64,000 bases of DNA, taken from positions 620,001 through 684,000 of the forward strand of contig JAZKJV010001870.1 of assembly GCA_037367405.1 (NCBI GenBank), given 5' to 3'. A program made the translations under genes and the position numbers. Under the pieces are notes generated by a model. The model did not search any database. It was given only the letters and a program-made list of their open reading frames with translations, and was not told where the DNA came from. This DNA comes from Ottelia alismoides (Eukaryota; Streptophyta; Magnoliopsida; Alismatales; Hydrocharitaceae). Below are positions 33,932-46,479 of this stretch, piece after piece. Position 1 is the first letter of the stretch. Each line of letters starts with the position of its first letter.

Positions 33932-36900
33932 TCAAGATGGAGCATAGATATCTATCATGCTCAGCTTGGATGAACACTTTTGAAATGATCCTCTAAGTAA
34001 GGCTTTGGTGAAAATGTTTGTTGTCTGGTCCCCTGAGCTGACATGGGATGTAGAAATAAATCCCTTCTGTATCATGTCACATATATAGTGGCAATCGACC
34101 TCAATGTGCTTCATCCTTTCGTGGAATGAATGATTATTAGCAATAAACAAGACAGCCTGATTATCGCATTAGCATGGGAAGAGATACATCTATATGTAGA
34201 TCTGTAAGGGCTACTCGAACATACGTCATTTCTGTACATGCTTGTGCCATATCCCTATATTCAGATTCAATGCTACTAGATCTAGCAACTACAGTTTGCT
34301 TCTTGCTTTTCCACGAGATAAGTGAATCTCCAACAAATATAGCAAATTCAGTTGTGGACTTCCTGTCCTTGGGACACTATGCATAGTCTGCATCTGCGCA
34401 TGCTGAGATAGTGATGGTGCCACCTCTTTTAAAGAGCAGCCCTGCACCTGGAGATGATTTAAGATACCTTAGTATCATTTGTATAGCATCCATATGTACC
34501 TGACGAGGTTGTTGCATGAACTAGCTCACCTGACTGACAACAAATGAAATAGCGGGTCAGGTAATGGTAACATAAAGAAGCTTCCCCGCGAGCTCTCTAT
34601 ATCTTCTCCTGTAAAACTCATCAATATCATCACATCATATACTTTCACGCTTGGATCAATGGGTGCTGTGGCAGGTCGATATCCAAGCATTCCCGTGTCA
34701 CTTAGCAAATCAGTGACATATTTCCTCTAAGTCATCACAAGCCCTTGTTGATTTCTAGCAAACTCCAATCCCAAAAAGTATCTAAGAGCTCCAAGATCCT
34801 TGGTAACAAATTCACGACCCAGAAATTCTTTCGCCATCTTGATTCCTTGTATGTCATCTCATGTAATAAGTATATCATCAACATACACCATAATAGCAAT
34901 CGTACTTATGGAGGTTCTCTGTATGAAAAGAGAATGATCTACATTCGATCGTATCAACCCATGCTTCTCAAACAAATCTAAGAGCATCTGGAACGAAGCT
35001 ATCGGGCTTTGCTTAAGGCCATAGATTGCCTTATGAAGTCTACACACTTGTGAACACTCCCCCTTAGTAGCAAACTCTGATGGTTGCTGCATGTAGACTT
35101 CCTCCTGAAGATCACCATATAAAAAACATTCTTGACAAAAAGAAAAAATAGAGGCCAATCTCTAATCACAGCAACTGATAACATAATTCATAAGGTAGAA
35201 TGACGAGCAACTAGTGAGAATGTGTCAAGATAATCCACCCCATATGTCTGAGTAAAGCCACGAGCTACAAGGCAAGCCTTGTACCGACCAATACCGTCGT
35301 TTGCATTCTACTTCACTGTAAACATCCATTTGCAACTTACTATAGACGTCCCAGTGGGGGTCGGGACCAGACTCCAAGTACCTCTAGACTGAAGAGCAAC
35401 CATCTCTTCCTCCATAGCTAGACGCCACCTGTTATATGTCAATGTCTCCTGGTAGGTCTGTGGTATGGCCACGGAAGATAAGGCAGTACCTCCTAAAATC
35501 ACTCGTTAGACGCTCGAAGGAGACATGAGAAGCAATCAGATATGAGGCATGGGAATACTTCTACTTCCTAATAGCAATAGGCAAATCAAGATCCTCATCA
35601 TCCCTGCTACCAACCTGATCATCAACCTCCTGAGATAACTCCTACTGAGAAACAATATTAGTCTCATTATTTGAAGTAGTGTTTTCAGAACAAACATGGG
35701 GCTTGCTGGATGACGGACCATGAGCTTGAGCAGGAGCAAGTCGTCGACTGTAGTAATGTCGTAGTGGTGGAACCAAAACAATAGGAAGTGGAGGGCCTGA
35801 TGGTGGTGATGGAGGTAGTGGTAGTGGACATGTTGATGAGGGTGGTTAGCATATGGGTGGTGGTGGAATATAGGCCTCATTATCCGAGTATGAAGATGTC
35901 AACATGTCACCTGTGGGAGAAAAATACACGACAAACTCAAAAAATGTGACATATGCATTGACATGTATCTCTTGTGTAGCGGATCATAACACGATAACCC
36001 TTCTAAGTTCCGGAATACCCAACGAAGACACATTTGACAACCCTAGGAGAGAGCTTGTCAATCCCTAAAGACAACTGATGAACAAACACAACAGATCCAA
36101 AAACACGAGGACTAAGAGAGAACAACACCTTGTCAGGAAAAACAAGGGAAAAAAGAACCTTCTCCCCCAGCACCGACGAGGGCATACGGCTAATGAGATA
36201 ACAAGCCATGAGAACCGCATCATCCCAGAAAGAATGTGTTGCACAACTCTGGATCAGGAGGGTACGAGTGACATCAAGGAGTTGATGGTGCTTTCTTTCA
36301 GCAACACTATTATGTTGAGACGTAAAGGCACATGATGTTTGATGAAGGATACCATGAGAGGATAAGAATTGAGAGAGCACATGAGTACAGAATTCCAAGG
36401 CATTACCAGTCCTTACAATTTTGACAAAGGTTGAAAAAACATTCTATATTTCTTTAATGAAATTTATTATTACATTTCCCGCTTCTGATTTATTCTTCAA
36501 CAAGAAAACTCAAGACAGACGACTACAATCATCCATAGCAACTAAATAGAATATGTGCCCCTGATGATCGGGAACATGACTTGGACCCCAAATTTCTACA
36601 TGGAAAAACTCAAAAGGAAAGCTACTGCTCCGACTCTGACTACTAAAGAAGACAGAACCGATGATGCTTCCCTAACTGACATGCCTCACAATTGAATGAT
36701 GAACGGGGTGAAATCTAAGGAAGGACTTGACGTAGTTTCTGAAGCGGAAGATGACCGAAGCGCAAATGCCAAAGGAAAGAAGAGACCGGTCCAATGGAAT
36801 AGGAGGATAGGCCAACATACAGTGTTTGGACCAGTCAATAGAGCTCGTCCTGCTCACAGTCACAACCAATCACTCAGCCCATAAGTATGTTCTGTAAAAC

Positions 36901-38267
36901 AAGAGATGATGGATCAAATATTGCTCTATAATTTAAATTACTAGTAATCTGACTAATAGACAGTAAATTCATTGAGAATTCAGGAACATGCAAAACATTA
37001 TGCAATCGCATAAAGGGCATCAGGGTGATCACGTGTTGTTTTGTGATTGGAAATGAGTCCCATCTGCTATTACCACAGTCTTCCCTGGAGAAACCTGCAT
37101 GTCGGCTATGAGTTGGTCTCTATCTCCACACAAATGATGTGTGGCACCAGAATCTATGATCCATTTTGAGATATCTGTACATGATAGGAAGTAGAGGCAT
37201 GAACACTACCTGAGGAACTAGTTCATGCGGTAGTAATAATGTACAAAATGTTCTCCGGAGTAGGTGAAGGGGTACTGTCTGGGGGCATGAGGTCTCTAAG
37301 TTGAGATACAAGCTCATCATATCGTTGATCTGATATGGATGGAGCTGCATAATGCTGAACCTGCTCTGCTATGCATGCCAAAGCTGGGAAATCATGCTTG
37401 GAGTAGCATGTATCCTCTGAATGATCACATCTATGACAATAGGTAAATGGTGGTCCACGATCACGACCACCTCTACCACATGATCCTTGTCCATGTAACT
37501 GAGATGGACCGCCTCTTCCACGAGAGGTCGCCATGACAGAGGAATTCGACGTTCCAGCGGGAGTTGAGATATTGATCCGGCTCAATCTTCGGAAGGCCTC
37601 CTTCACGAGAGAAATGGTAGCATCAGACAATATCTGGGAGGAAGCAGCCTCATATTGTGAGTCAATAGACGCCAGGAAGACTCCAACCATCGTAGCATAT
37701 GTCTTCAATTGCTCTGGAGTAGCGGTGAGAGGCATAAAGCTATGAAGCTTCTCAAACACCCCTCGCAAGGCAGTATAATGAGCATGTAGAGGTCGACCAT
37801 TCTACTTTATTGTGAAGATGTTATGCTGAAGCTGTAGAATTTGTCTTATTCTAGGCATGTGAATACCAGGCAGCAAGAATATCCCACATGGCTTTGGCAG
37901 TGGGCTGGTGTAGGACATCATTTGCAATATCTGGTATCAAGGTACCAGACAACCAGACTTGAGCATATGCATCATCAACCTCCCATGAGGCTTACAACAC
38001 TGTCTTCTCCGTCGGCTTTTCCTCAGTAAGAATATGCTTCTTACTAATCAACTTTATTAGGCTCATGAACTGCATGACCCGCAACTCATAATTTGACCCA
38101 TCCATCTTGACTATAGGCGTTGGACCTCTGAAGGCACCTGTGGTAGGGATATCTATCTTGTTCTCTGACATGTTGCCGGTCGAAGAAGACAAGGATCGTA
38201 GACTTGACGGAATTTTGTCTACACGGACATAAAGGAGATTGGTTACATGTGTAAACTCAAATAGCAA
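33932..38267 (-). pseudogene. Copia-1 gag-pol polyprotein, broken
   Basis: Read right to left, gag starts near 38190 with MSENKIDIPTTGAFRGPTPI. It continues at 37768-37223 with a shortened zinc knuckle CHRCDHSEDTC, in which the spacing between the second C and H is reduced. The integrase C-terminal part is at 36398-36003 (QHNSVAERKH, SFWDDAVLMACYLISRMPSS). Reverse transcriptase pieces lie at 35502-34859, with QTYGVDY on the way and the active-site box YVDDILIT at the end. RNase H fragments run to 33932 (STSHVSSGDQTTNIFTKAL). Stops and frameshifts separate all blocks. It is inactive. Confidence 0.85.
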
Positions 38268-39151
38268 CCAACCCCATCAAGTAGAAGTTGTCTCTGTTGC
38301 GGCGGCGACTTTGGTGGCCACAACCACAAGTGAGGGGGGTTCGGTCGCAAGAAGGGACGACGGGTCCGACCGCAGGGGAGGTCCGGCCAGGAGGGGAGGG
38401 ACGGTAGGGAGGACTAGCCGCAAGGGGAGGGGCGACAGGGAGGTCCGGCCGCATAGGGGAGAGGCTGCAGCTGTGTCGGGCGGGCGACAGTGCCGAGCAG
38501 CGACGGTGTCGCAAGCGGCGAGTTTGAGGTGGGGCTAGAGTTAGGCTTTCGGGTACAGGAGCTCTGGTGTAGGACTGCCGCTCTGATACCAATGTTCACG
38601 AAAGTGCTCTGAGTGGTCGCATATGCGTGTGTGGACCCTCAAGCGCACCACATACGTGAATCACGGCATTAAGCGCCCTTAGCGCATGAGCAGACCACAT
38701 ATGTGGGTTATACGGTCGCATATGCGGACCGTGCAGCCACTCAGAACCTCAAACTCGTTATCGGATCTGGATATATCCGATTATCCATTTAGGCTGCAGG
38801 AAACCCAATGCTACCCTACCCCGATCGGCCTAGGTTTCCCATCCCGATCTGCACTCCCTCCCTCCAACTTCGAGATCCTTCATCCCGTCCCAACGCCTCT
38901 GCCTCCTCCTAACTCCACCTCCTTTTAGCTCCTCCTCCTCCCTGCTCCTCCGCCCCCTCCAGATCCTCCGCTTCCTTATAACTCCACCTCCTCCAGCTCC
39001 TCCGTCACCTCCCAGAGTACCAGTTGTGCCTCTACCACCTCCCACATCCGTTGTCACCGTGCAAAGGTATGGTATATTCCTTTTTTTCAATAATTTCAAT
39101 TTTTATTTTATTTTTGATTTTTTTGTTTAAATTTGCATGTTATTCTTGATT

Positions 39152-39313
39152 AATATTAGTTCTACACTTGCATGTTACTATTGATTAACATGAGATGTGG
39201 CAAGATTAGTTCAGGTTTTAACGTAAAAGACAAATATTAGTTCTACACTTGCATGTTACTATTGATTAACATGAGATGTGGCAAGATTAGTTCAGGTTTT
39301 AACGTAAAAGTCA
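39152..39313. repeat. Tandem 81-bp duplication in the hAT leader
   Basis: Two copies of an 81-bp unit, beginning AATATTAGTTCTACACTTGC at 39152 and at 39233, appear identical apart from their edges. It is a local duplication in non-coding hAT sequence. Confidence 0.9.
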
Positions 39314-40744
39314 TTTAAAAATTCTGCATTAAAATAAATAAAAATTAAAGGCCCGAAAAATAAAGATCTAGTTAAATAAATATATTTGCACCAAAAAATT
39401 TGTTGTTCATGCATATTAAACTTAATATGTTCATGCATATTAAACTTCCTATTAGTTTAATCTATTAGTTTGGAAGAAAAGATTAGCTCGAATATCAAGA
39501 TATAGGAGAGTAAGGATAGTATGCAATGCATATTATTTTTTTTTGTTCATGCATAATTCTTTAAACAATAGTTTGTTTAAAAGGCTAAAACTCTTATTTT
39601 TATATGCATATTAAATTTTTGTATTGATAATTTTATTTTATAATTATGATTGAATGTCGGTAACTTACACTACCATCTAACAGCGATTCTTCTCCTACGC
39701 CCGGAACTGAAAGTGAGCCTCCTATTCAGAGAAGCGATACATCGGAGTTTTTTGTTCCTCCTGGTTCCAATGATCCAGGAAGTATGCTTTTCTAGCGAAT
39801 CCGAGTAGCCCCAGCATGGTCACTTGTCGATTGTGTTAGAAGGTTGTGAAAGGAGGGATCAATCGCATGAAGCAACATTTGGCTCACATTAAAGGCAATA
39901 CGACATCTTGTCCCAATGTGTCTCTTGAGGTGAAGAGAGAAATTATGGACAACATGGAAGGAATTAGAGTGAAAAGGAATGAGAAGACCTCGATGATGAA
40001 AGAAATTCAAGGGAAAGTCTCCATCAAGATTAATCAACCATTGGTTGATGAAGAGAGGAATGGGAAAGGCTGCGAACTTCAACAGAAGATGTGCCAGCGG
40101 AGAGTCTTCGCCAATCCACAATCAAAGATACATTTACCAAGGAGGAACGTGCACACATGAATTCATTCATGACAAAGTACTTCTATGACAATGACATTGC
40201 TTTTAATGTTGTCAAAAGTGACTCATTACTTCGAATGTGCGAAGCAATTAGACAGTATGGGAGGTCGTACAAGCCTCTAACGTACTAAGAGCTAACAGAA
40301 ACTCTTTTGAAGGAACAAGTTAAGGAAACAATATAGTTCTTGCAAGCGCATCGTGATGGTTGGAAGACGTCTGGATGTTCCATTATGACGGATGCATGGA
40401 TTGATAGCATAGGAAGGAGCATAATGAATATTTGTGTCAATTACGTGCTTGAAACTAGCTTTTTTAATTTCATTGACTCGTCTGCAGATTCTCATACCGC
40501 GGAGTGCATTGCTTCCTTAGTGGATTAAGTCCATTGAGGAAGTTGGGCCTGACAATGTAGTCCAAGTAGTGACAAGCAATGCATCTGCCAATATGGATGT
40601 TGGCAGAATTTTGAGAACAAAGTACCCGCAGATATTCTGGAGTTCTTTGCAGCGCATTCCATTGATCTTATACTAGAAGAGATCTGCAAAGAATCGAAAG
40701 TGAAAACTGCCATCACAAAGGCAAGGACATTGAATGTCTTCATA

Positions 40745-40847
40745 TGTTGGGATAAAAATGAGTCGTGCATTAGATGAGACCCAAGGGCTCTCTTATATAG
40801 GAAAAAAGCCATGGGCTAGTTACATGAGCGATACATTTATCTCAACA
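40745..40847 (-). repeat. 3' LTR of Copia-2, internally deleted
   Basis: It runs from TGTTGGGATAAAAATGAG to TTTATCTCAACA on the plus strand. It lacks about 40 bases present in the partner LTR, between GATACA and TTTATC. Confidence 0.9.
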
Positions 40848-41095
40848 CTCCTGTTCAAGCTGGAGCATATATATCTATCATGCTCAGCTTGGAACAACAC
40901 CTCTGAAATGGACCTCTAGCCAGGGCCTTGGTAAAGATGTCTACCTTCTGATCTCCTGTGGAAACATGAGAGGTGAATATGAAACCTTTCTGGATCATGT
41001 CTCTAGTGTAATGCCAATCTACCTCGATATGCTTTGTCGGCTCATGAAAGGCACGTTATTGGCAAAAATAAAGTTGCTTGATTATTACATAAAAG

Positions 41096-42360
41096 CTATA
41101 TAGGAAGAGAAACCTCAATAGTAAGGTCGATCAATACCGATCTAACCCACATAATCTCTGCACTTCCCTGTGCCATGACCCTGTATTTAGATTCTGCACT
41201 TGATCTGACCACCATTGTCTGCTTTTTGCTTTTCCATGAAATAATTGAGCTCCTGACAAAAATAGCAAAGCACGAAGTAGACTTTTTATCTCTGGGGCAA
41301 CATGCATAATCTGCATATGTACAAACTGTCACCTCAAGAGATGTATCCCTACTGAATATAAGACCCAAATCAGGAGAGGTCTTCAAATATCTCATGATCA
41401 TATGTACAGTATCCATATGCACCTTCCTCGGTTGCTCCATGAACTGGCTATCCTTGCTCACTACAAAAGCTAAATCTGGCCTGGTGATGGTAGCATATAA
41501 GAGTTTCCTAACAAGCTCTCTATATCTCCTCCTGTCTACCTCCTCAGTGTCATCATCATACAATCTCATACTAGGATCTATGGGAGTAGTAGCAGGCTTG
41601 CACCCTGTTATACATGTCTCAGAGAGAAAATCCATCACAAACTTCCTCTGGGTCATCACAAGACCCCGCTGGTTCCTGGCAAACTCCAGTCCAAGGAAGT
41701 ATCGAAGAGTGCCAAGGTCCTTAGTCACAAATTATTGACTTAAGAACTCTTTGGCGGTCTGAATACCTTGCTCATCATCCCCTGTAACCACAATATCATC
41801 CACATAAACAAGAATAGCAACAATACCTCTATGTGTCCTCTGAACAAAAAGTGAGTGATATGCAGTAGACCGCATAAACCCCTGTTGTTCCATCAACTCC
41901 GATAGCTTCTGGTACCAAGCCCTCGGACTCTGCTTCAGGCCATAAATTGTCTTATGGAGCTTGCATACCTTCTGGGATTCCCCCTCAGTAGCAAACCCTG
42001 GTGGTTGTTGCATATATACCTCCTCCTGTAGATCTTTGTAGAGGAATGCATTCTTCACATCAAGCTGATAAAGAGGCCAGTCCCGGGAAACAACAACAAA
42101 TTGAAGAATACATAGTGTCGAGTGTCATGCCACGGGAGAGAAGATATCATGATAGTCCACCCCATAGGTTTGGGTGAACCCACGTGCCACAAGCCTCGCC
42201 TTGTAGCGATCCACACTGCATCTGCCCTTTGCTTTATCGTAAATATCCATTTGCAGCTTATAACAGATGTACCTGGTGGAACAGAGACAATGCTCCAAGT
42301 ACCACGCGACCCGCAAAGCTGCCATTTCCTCTTCCATTGCAAGTCTCCGCCTATTGTCAT
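41096..42360 (-). pseudogene. Copia-2 reverse transcriptase and RNase H
   Basis: RT begins near 42360 and, after frame changes, continues at 42058-41732 with VYMQQPPGFATEGESQKVC, YGLKQSPRAWYQKL and the active-site box VYVDDIVVTGDD. RNase H follows at 41728-41096 with MTKDLGTLRYFLGLEF, YRELVRKLLYATITRPDLAF, CTYADYACC and SSAESKYRVMAQGSAEIMWV. The RNase H frame is open for 210 residues. The nucleic-acid polymerase function is lost through the upstream breaks. Confidence 0.87.
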
Positions 42361-42370
42361 GTAGTGTCTC

Positions 42371-43817
42371 CTAATATGTACGTGGGATAGTAACAGCAGA
42401 GAGACCCATCACAAACTTTCTATATTCTTCTAACAGATGATCCAAAGAAACATATGCAGCAAGAGGATACGTGGCACATTGACGTCGAGGCTTCCTTAGG
42501 GCAATAGGTATTTCCAGGTCATCAGTCTCTCTAGTCTCTGGAATCAGCTCTTCCTGTGTATCAGTCAAAATTCTAGTGCCATCAGTAGAAACAATGTGTT
42601 CATGACATACCTTAGGCGTGGTGGATGATGTGGACGGCACCTGAGCAGAGGGGCGAGTAGAAGACCTGTGAGTGTAAACAAGGGGTAAGAGCTTGGACTG
42701 GGTAGATGGAGGTAGAGGTGGTGGTGGCAGTGGAGATGGTGAGGGTGGAGGAGACTGAGTTGTATCATGGTGTCCATCTGATGAAGAAGACAGAGGTGGA
42801 GGAATAACAACATCCTCTCCAGAAGATGCATTGGACAACCTGTCATCTGTAGGAGAGAAATACATAATAGATTCAAAGAAAGTGACATCAGCACTCACAT
42901 AATATTTACGTCCTATATGATCAAAACATCTATACCCTTTTTGGGTACGAGAATAACTGACAAAAATGCATTTGACAGCTCTAGGTGAGAGCTTGTCTCG
43001 ACCAGGAGTGAAATTGTGGACAAAGGCCACAGATCCAAAGACTCGAGGAGTAAGAGAGAATAGTTCCTTCTCGGAAAATACAATCAAGAAAGGAACCTTC
43101 TCTCCAAGAATGGTAGACGGCATGCGGTTCACCAAGTAGCAAGCAGTGAGAACAGCATCACCCCAGAAAGAATGAGGGATACAACTCCGAATCAAAAGGG
43201 TCCGCGTAACATTAAGAAGGTGACGGTGTACATCATTCTGCTGTGAAGTATATGCGCAAGAGGTCTAATGAACAATGCCAAGAGATCTGAGAAATTCAGA
43301 TAAATGTAATGTAAAAACTCCAACGCATTATCCGTACGAATGAATTTCACATTAGCAGAGAAGATATTTTAGACTTCAATAAGAAAAGATTTAATGATAC
43401 CGCCTACTTCAGACTTATGTTTTAACAAGAATACCCAAGATAATCTAGAGTAATAATCCACAGCAACCATATAAAAACGATGTCCCTGATGATCAGGAAC
43501 ACGACTACGACCCCAAATATCAAAATGAAACAACTCAAAGAACTATGACAACTCGGACGACTCAGAAAAGAGGAGCGATGGTGCTTCACAAGCTGACAGG
43601 TTTCGCAGTCCAATGTAGTGCGAGTAGACATCTGTGGTAGCACATGATACATCATTTGAAGGGGAAGTTGACCAAAATGAAGATGCCACATGAAAGGAGA
43701 CACATATCCTGAAGGAACGGTATCTATTCGAGCACACGGTGGTATGGCAAGCTTATACAATCCTCTCTGCTCACGGCCATGCCCAATCACCCCGCCAGTT
43801 AGTATGTCCTGAAACAC
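42371..43817 (-). pseudogene. Copia-2 pre-integrase and integrase
   Basis: The pre-integrase block at 43817-43560 contains MWHLHFGQLPLQMM and CETCQLVKHHRSSF, the H-x-x-H...C-x-x-C zinc region. The core catalytic segment around 43300-43550 is frameshifted. The C-terminal part at 43195-42371 reads SFWGDAVLTACYLVNRMPST, FGSVAFVHNFTPGRDKLSPR and KCIFVSYSRTQKGYRC. A long Pro/Ser-rich spacer leads to RT. Confidence 0.82.
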
Positions 43818-44199
43818 AAGAGAAGAATGGTCAAATATGGCACGGCAATGTAAATCTTTTGTAATTTAACTAATAGACAAAAGATTCATCTGAAAATCTG
43901 GACCATGTAAGACGTTCTGAAGATGCATAGAGGGGGCTAGAATTATCTCCACCTGACCACTAATGAGTAGACGAGCCCCATTAGCAATGATCACGGATCG
44001 TCCAGGTGGGATAGGCCTGTAAGACCGAAATTACGTCCGATCTCTGCACATATGATGTGACGCTTCGAAATCCAGAATCCAATCAGTCATCTCTGAACTG
44101 CTACTACGGGTAAAAAATAAGAAATACCTGAAGAGATAGACGACGCTATGGCAATAGCTGCTGTAGCTGAGGAACCTGTAGCTGGGGTCGCAGGAGTGG

Positions 44200-45100
44200 T
44201 CATCATGTCTCTAAGTCTAGAAACAATGTCATCGAAACGAGGATCAGGAGTAGGTGTAATAGAATGCTCTATATGCTCAGCAACATGTGCAGACGCTGGT
44301 TATCCATGCTTCTGAAAGCATGTCTCCTCTGAGTGACCAGGACGATGACAATGGCCACAAGGACCATGTTGTCGGCCTTCTCCTCGACCTCGAGGTCCAC
44401 GACCACGAAACTGGGACGAACTCCCCTGCCACGAGTAGCTGCCATAGCAGAGGGAGTCGTCTGGGCCGTAGGAGTGGAGGTGGTAGTGATCCTGCTCAGT
44501 CGCTTGTAGACCTCCTCCATCGACGGTATTGTCTCTCTAATCAGGAGTTGAGTACGAGCGACATCGTACTCTGAGTCAAGGGATGACAAGAAGACTCCAG
44601 TCATGGTGGCATTCCGATATGCCTGTTGTTGTTCAATGATGGCGGTAATAGGCATGAAACTGTGAAGCCATTTAAACATGCCTTTCAGATGAGAGAAAAG
44701 TGTGTGGAGCGGTCGACCATTCTGCTTAGTCGAGAAAATGTCGAACTGCAGTTGAAGAATCTTGCTTTCATTCTTCATCTGTTCGTAGGTGTCTGCCAGT
44801 ATATCCCACATGGCCTTTGCAGTTGGCGGATTAACAATATCATTAGCGATCTCTGTGGTAAGTGTCCCAGAGATCCAGATACGAGCATAGGCATCGTCTT
44901 GCTTCCATGATGCATTGGCCCCAGTCTTGTCTGTCGGCTCCGGGTCAGTCAGAATGTCCTCCTTGTTGTGGCACTGCATTAGGGTACGAAACTACATGGA
45001 CCATAACTCGTAGTTGGTCCCGTCCATCTTCACGATAGATGTCGAACCCTTGAAGGCACCGGAAGAGGAGAACACGTCACCCTTATTCTCTGACATTTTA
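44200..45100 (-). pseudogene. Copia-2 gag, near-intact
   Basis: The start MSENKGDVFSSSGAFKGS is near 45097, with a stop about 35 residues in, after NYELWSM. The frame 44979-44269 then gives a long gag core (AYARIWISGTLTTEIANDIV, AMWDILADTYEQMKNESKI, LHTLFSHLKGMFKWLHSFMP) typical of the Copia UBN2-type gag. The zinc knuckle near 44330 is frameshifted. Gag packages element RNA in cytoplasmic particles. Confidence 0.8.
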
Positions 45101-45625
45101 CCAATATGCCAAGACGCGGAACAAGTGGGGAACAAATCAAGAATAGATTTGTCTACAGCACCATAGGAGGGATTAGTTGTATCTGTAGACCCATACAACC
45201 ATCCCTAGGTCTTCGTTCGAGGTCTAGAGCCGCACAACAAGGTATAAATCAGAATATATCACTGACTGTGAATCAGAACAAACCTCGAAGCGGCACTAAA
45301 ATGCCTTGCAGCGACTCCCATGCGGTAGAGGAAGGGGTCTACGGCGGTGCAGACGGCAGGGGGGTCCTATGGCGGCAAGGCGGCGCACAGGAGGAGCCGG
45401 CGGCCACGCAGGAGGGCTCGGAAGCCTCCTGCGTCGGCACTAGAAGCGGTTGCGTTTGCGCGAGAGGGTCGAGAGCCTCCTGTGGCGGCACTGGGCAACG
45501 CTGGAAAGCTGCGAGCCTCCTGCGACGACGCTTGAAGATTCCCTGGAGAGCGCGACGGCGCGTGTAGGGTTAGGGTTTTGGATGGGATATGGGAACCCCG
45601 ATCTATGACCGTTGCTCCGATACGA

Positions 45626-45768
45626 TGCTGGGATAAAAATGAGTTGTGCATTAGATGAAACCCAATGGCTCTCTTATATAGGAGAAAAGACATGGGTTAA
45701 TTACATGAGCGATACACAAAGAAAACATAAAATACAAAAAGATACTGTGAGATACATTTATCTCAACA
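45626..45768 (-). repeat. 5' LTR of Copia-2
   Basis: It runs from TGCTGGGATAAAAATGAG to TTTATCTCAACA on the plus strand and is 143 bp, among the shorter Copia LTRs. Confidence 0.9.
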
Positions 45769-46015
45769 TCATATACAATCATGCAAAACATTGAGCTTGA
45801 TGAGACAATTTATGCAAAAGGGCGAGATAATGAGGCCAGGAACAACAAGATTTGCTACCACATATCTCACTTTGCAATCTATGATGGAGAAGAAGGATAA
45901 TTTGAAACTTATGTTTTCTTCTGATGAATGGAGAGCTTGTAAATGATACAAGAACAAGACGGGGGAAATGGCTTCAACCATAGTTTTGAGTCCTTCATTT
46001 TGGATCAATGTTCAC

Positions 46016-46479
46016 GAAGGCGGTGCGTGTATTCAGTCGGAGGGATCACTGCATAGAGAGTACGCGGTATGCGGGAGAGTATGCGGGGAGTATGCGATTT
46101 GGTATTTTTTATTATTAAAAATATAAATAATTTTTAATATCATATTAATATCATCTAAATATTATATCTCTTGATTAGAATAATAAAGAATTGAAGGTAT
46201 ACGGAACAAAACTATAGGGATAAAAAGTAATATAGAGTCAAATGAGCAAAAACATCAATCAAAAGAGCGTTAAGTCGGGTTTCTGAGTTTAGGTTAGGGT
46301 TTTAGAAAAAAGTTTATTTGAAAATTGATCACATTCTCGGCCGCATATACGGTATGCTTGGTCGAGTATGCAGCCTGACCCGCTTAGAGACCAATTTGGT
46401 CATACTCGGAGCGCCAAGGCTTCCGAGTATGAGTATGTGGCCGAGTATACAGTATACTCGGCCGATTTCCTGAACATTT
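46016..46479. mobile_element. hAT-type MITE inside the hAT transposase
   Basis: The 464-bp element begins CAATGTTCACGAAGGCGG and ends TTTCCTGAACATTT, inverted termini that match those of the host hAT. Flanking 8-mers are TTTTGGAT (46008) and TTTTGGAC (46480), seven of eight identical. It is AT-rich with GAGTATGCGG-type subterminal words and has no ORF of note. It is a non-autonomous relative nested in its own family. Confidence 0.82.

Larger units (their letters stand above)
40745..45768 (-). mobile_element. Copia-2, LTR retrotransposon with very short LTRs
   Basis: The element is 5,024 bp, flanked by the exact 5-bp duplication TCATA (40740-40744 and 45769-45773). LTRs are 40745-40847 (103 bp) and 45626-45768 (143 bp). 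The minus-strand order is 5' LTR, a primer site resembling TATCGGAGCA just left of 45626, gag, pre-integrase, integrase, RT, RNase H, then 3' LTR. It lies inside the hAT transposase gene. It is closely related to Copia-1 in polyprotein sequence. Confidence 0.93.
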
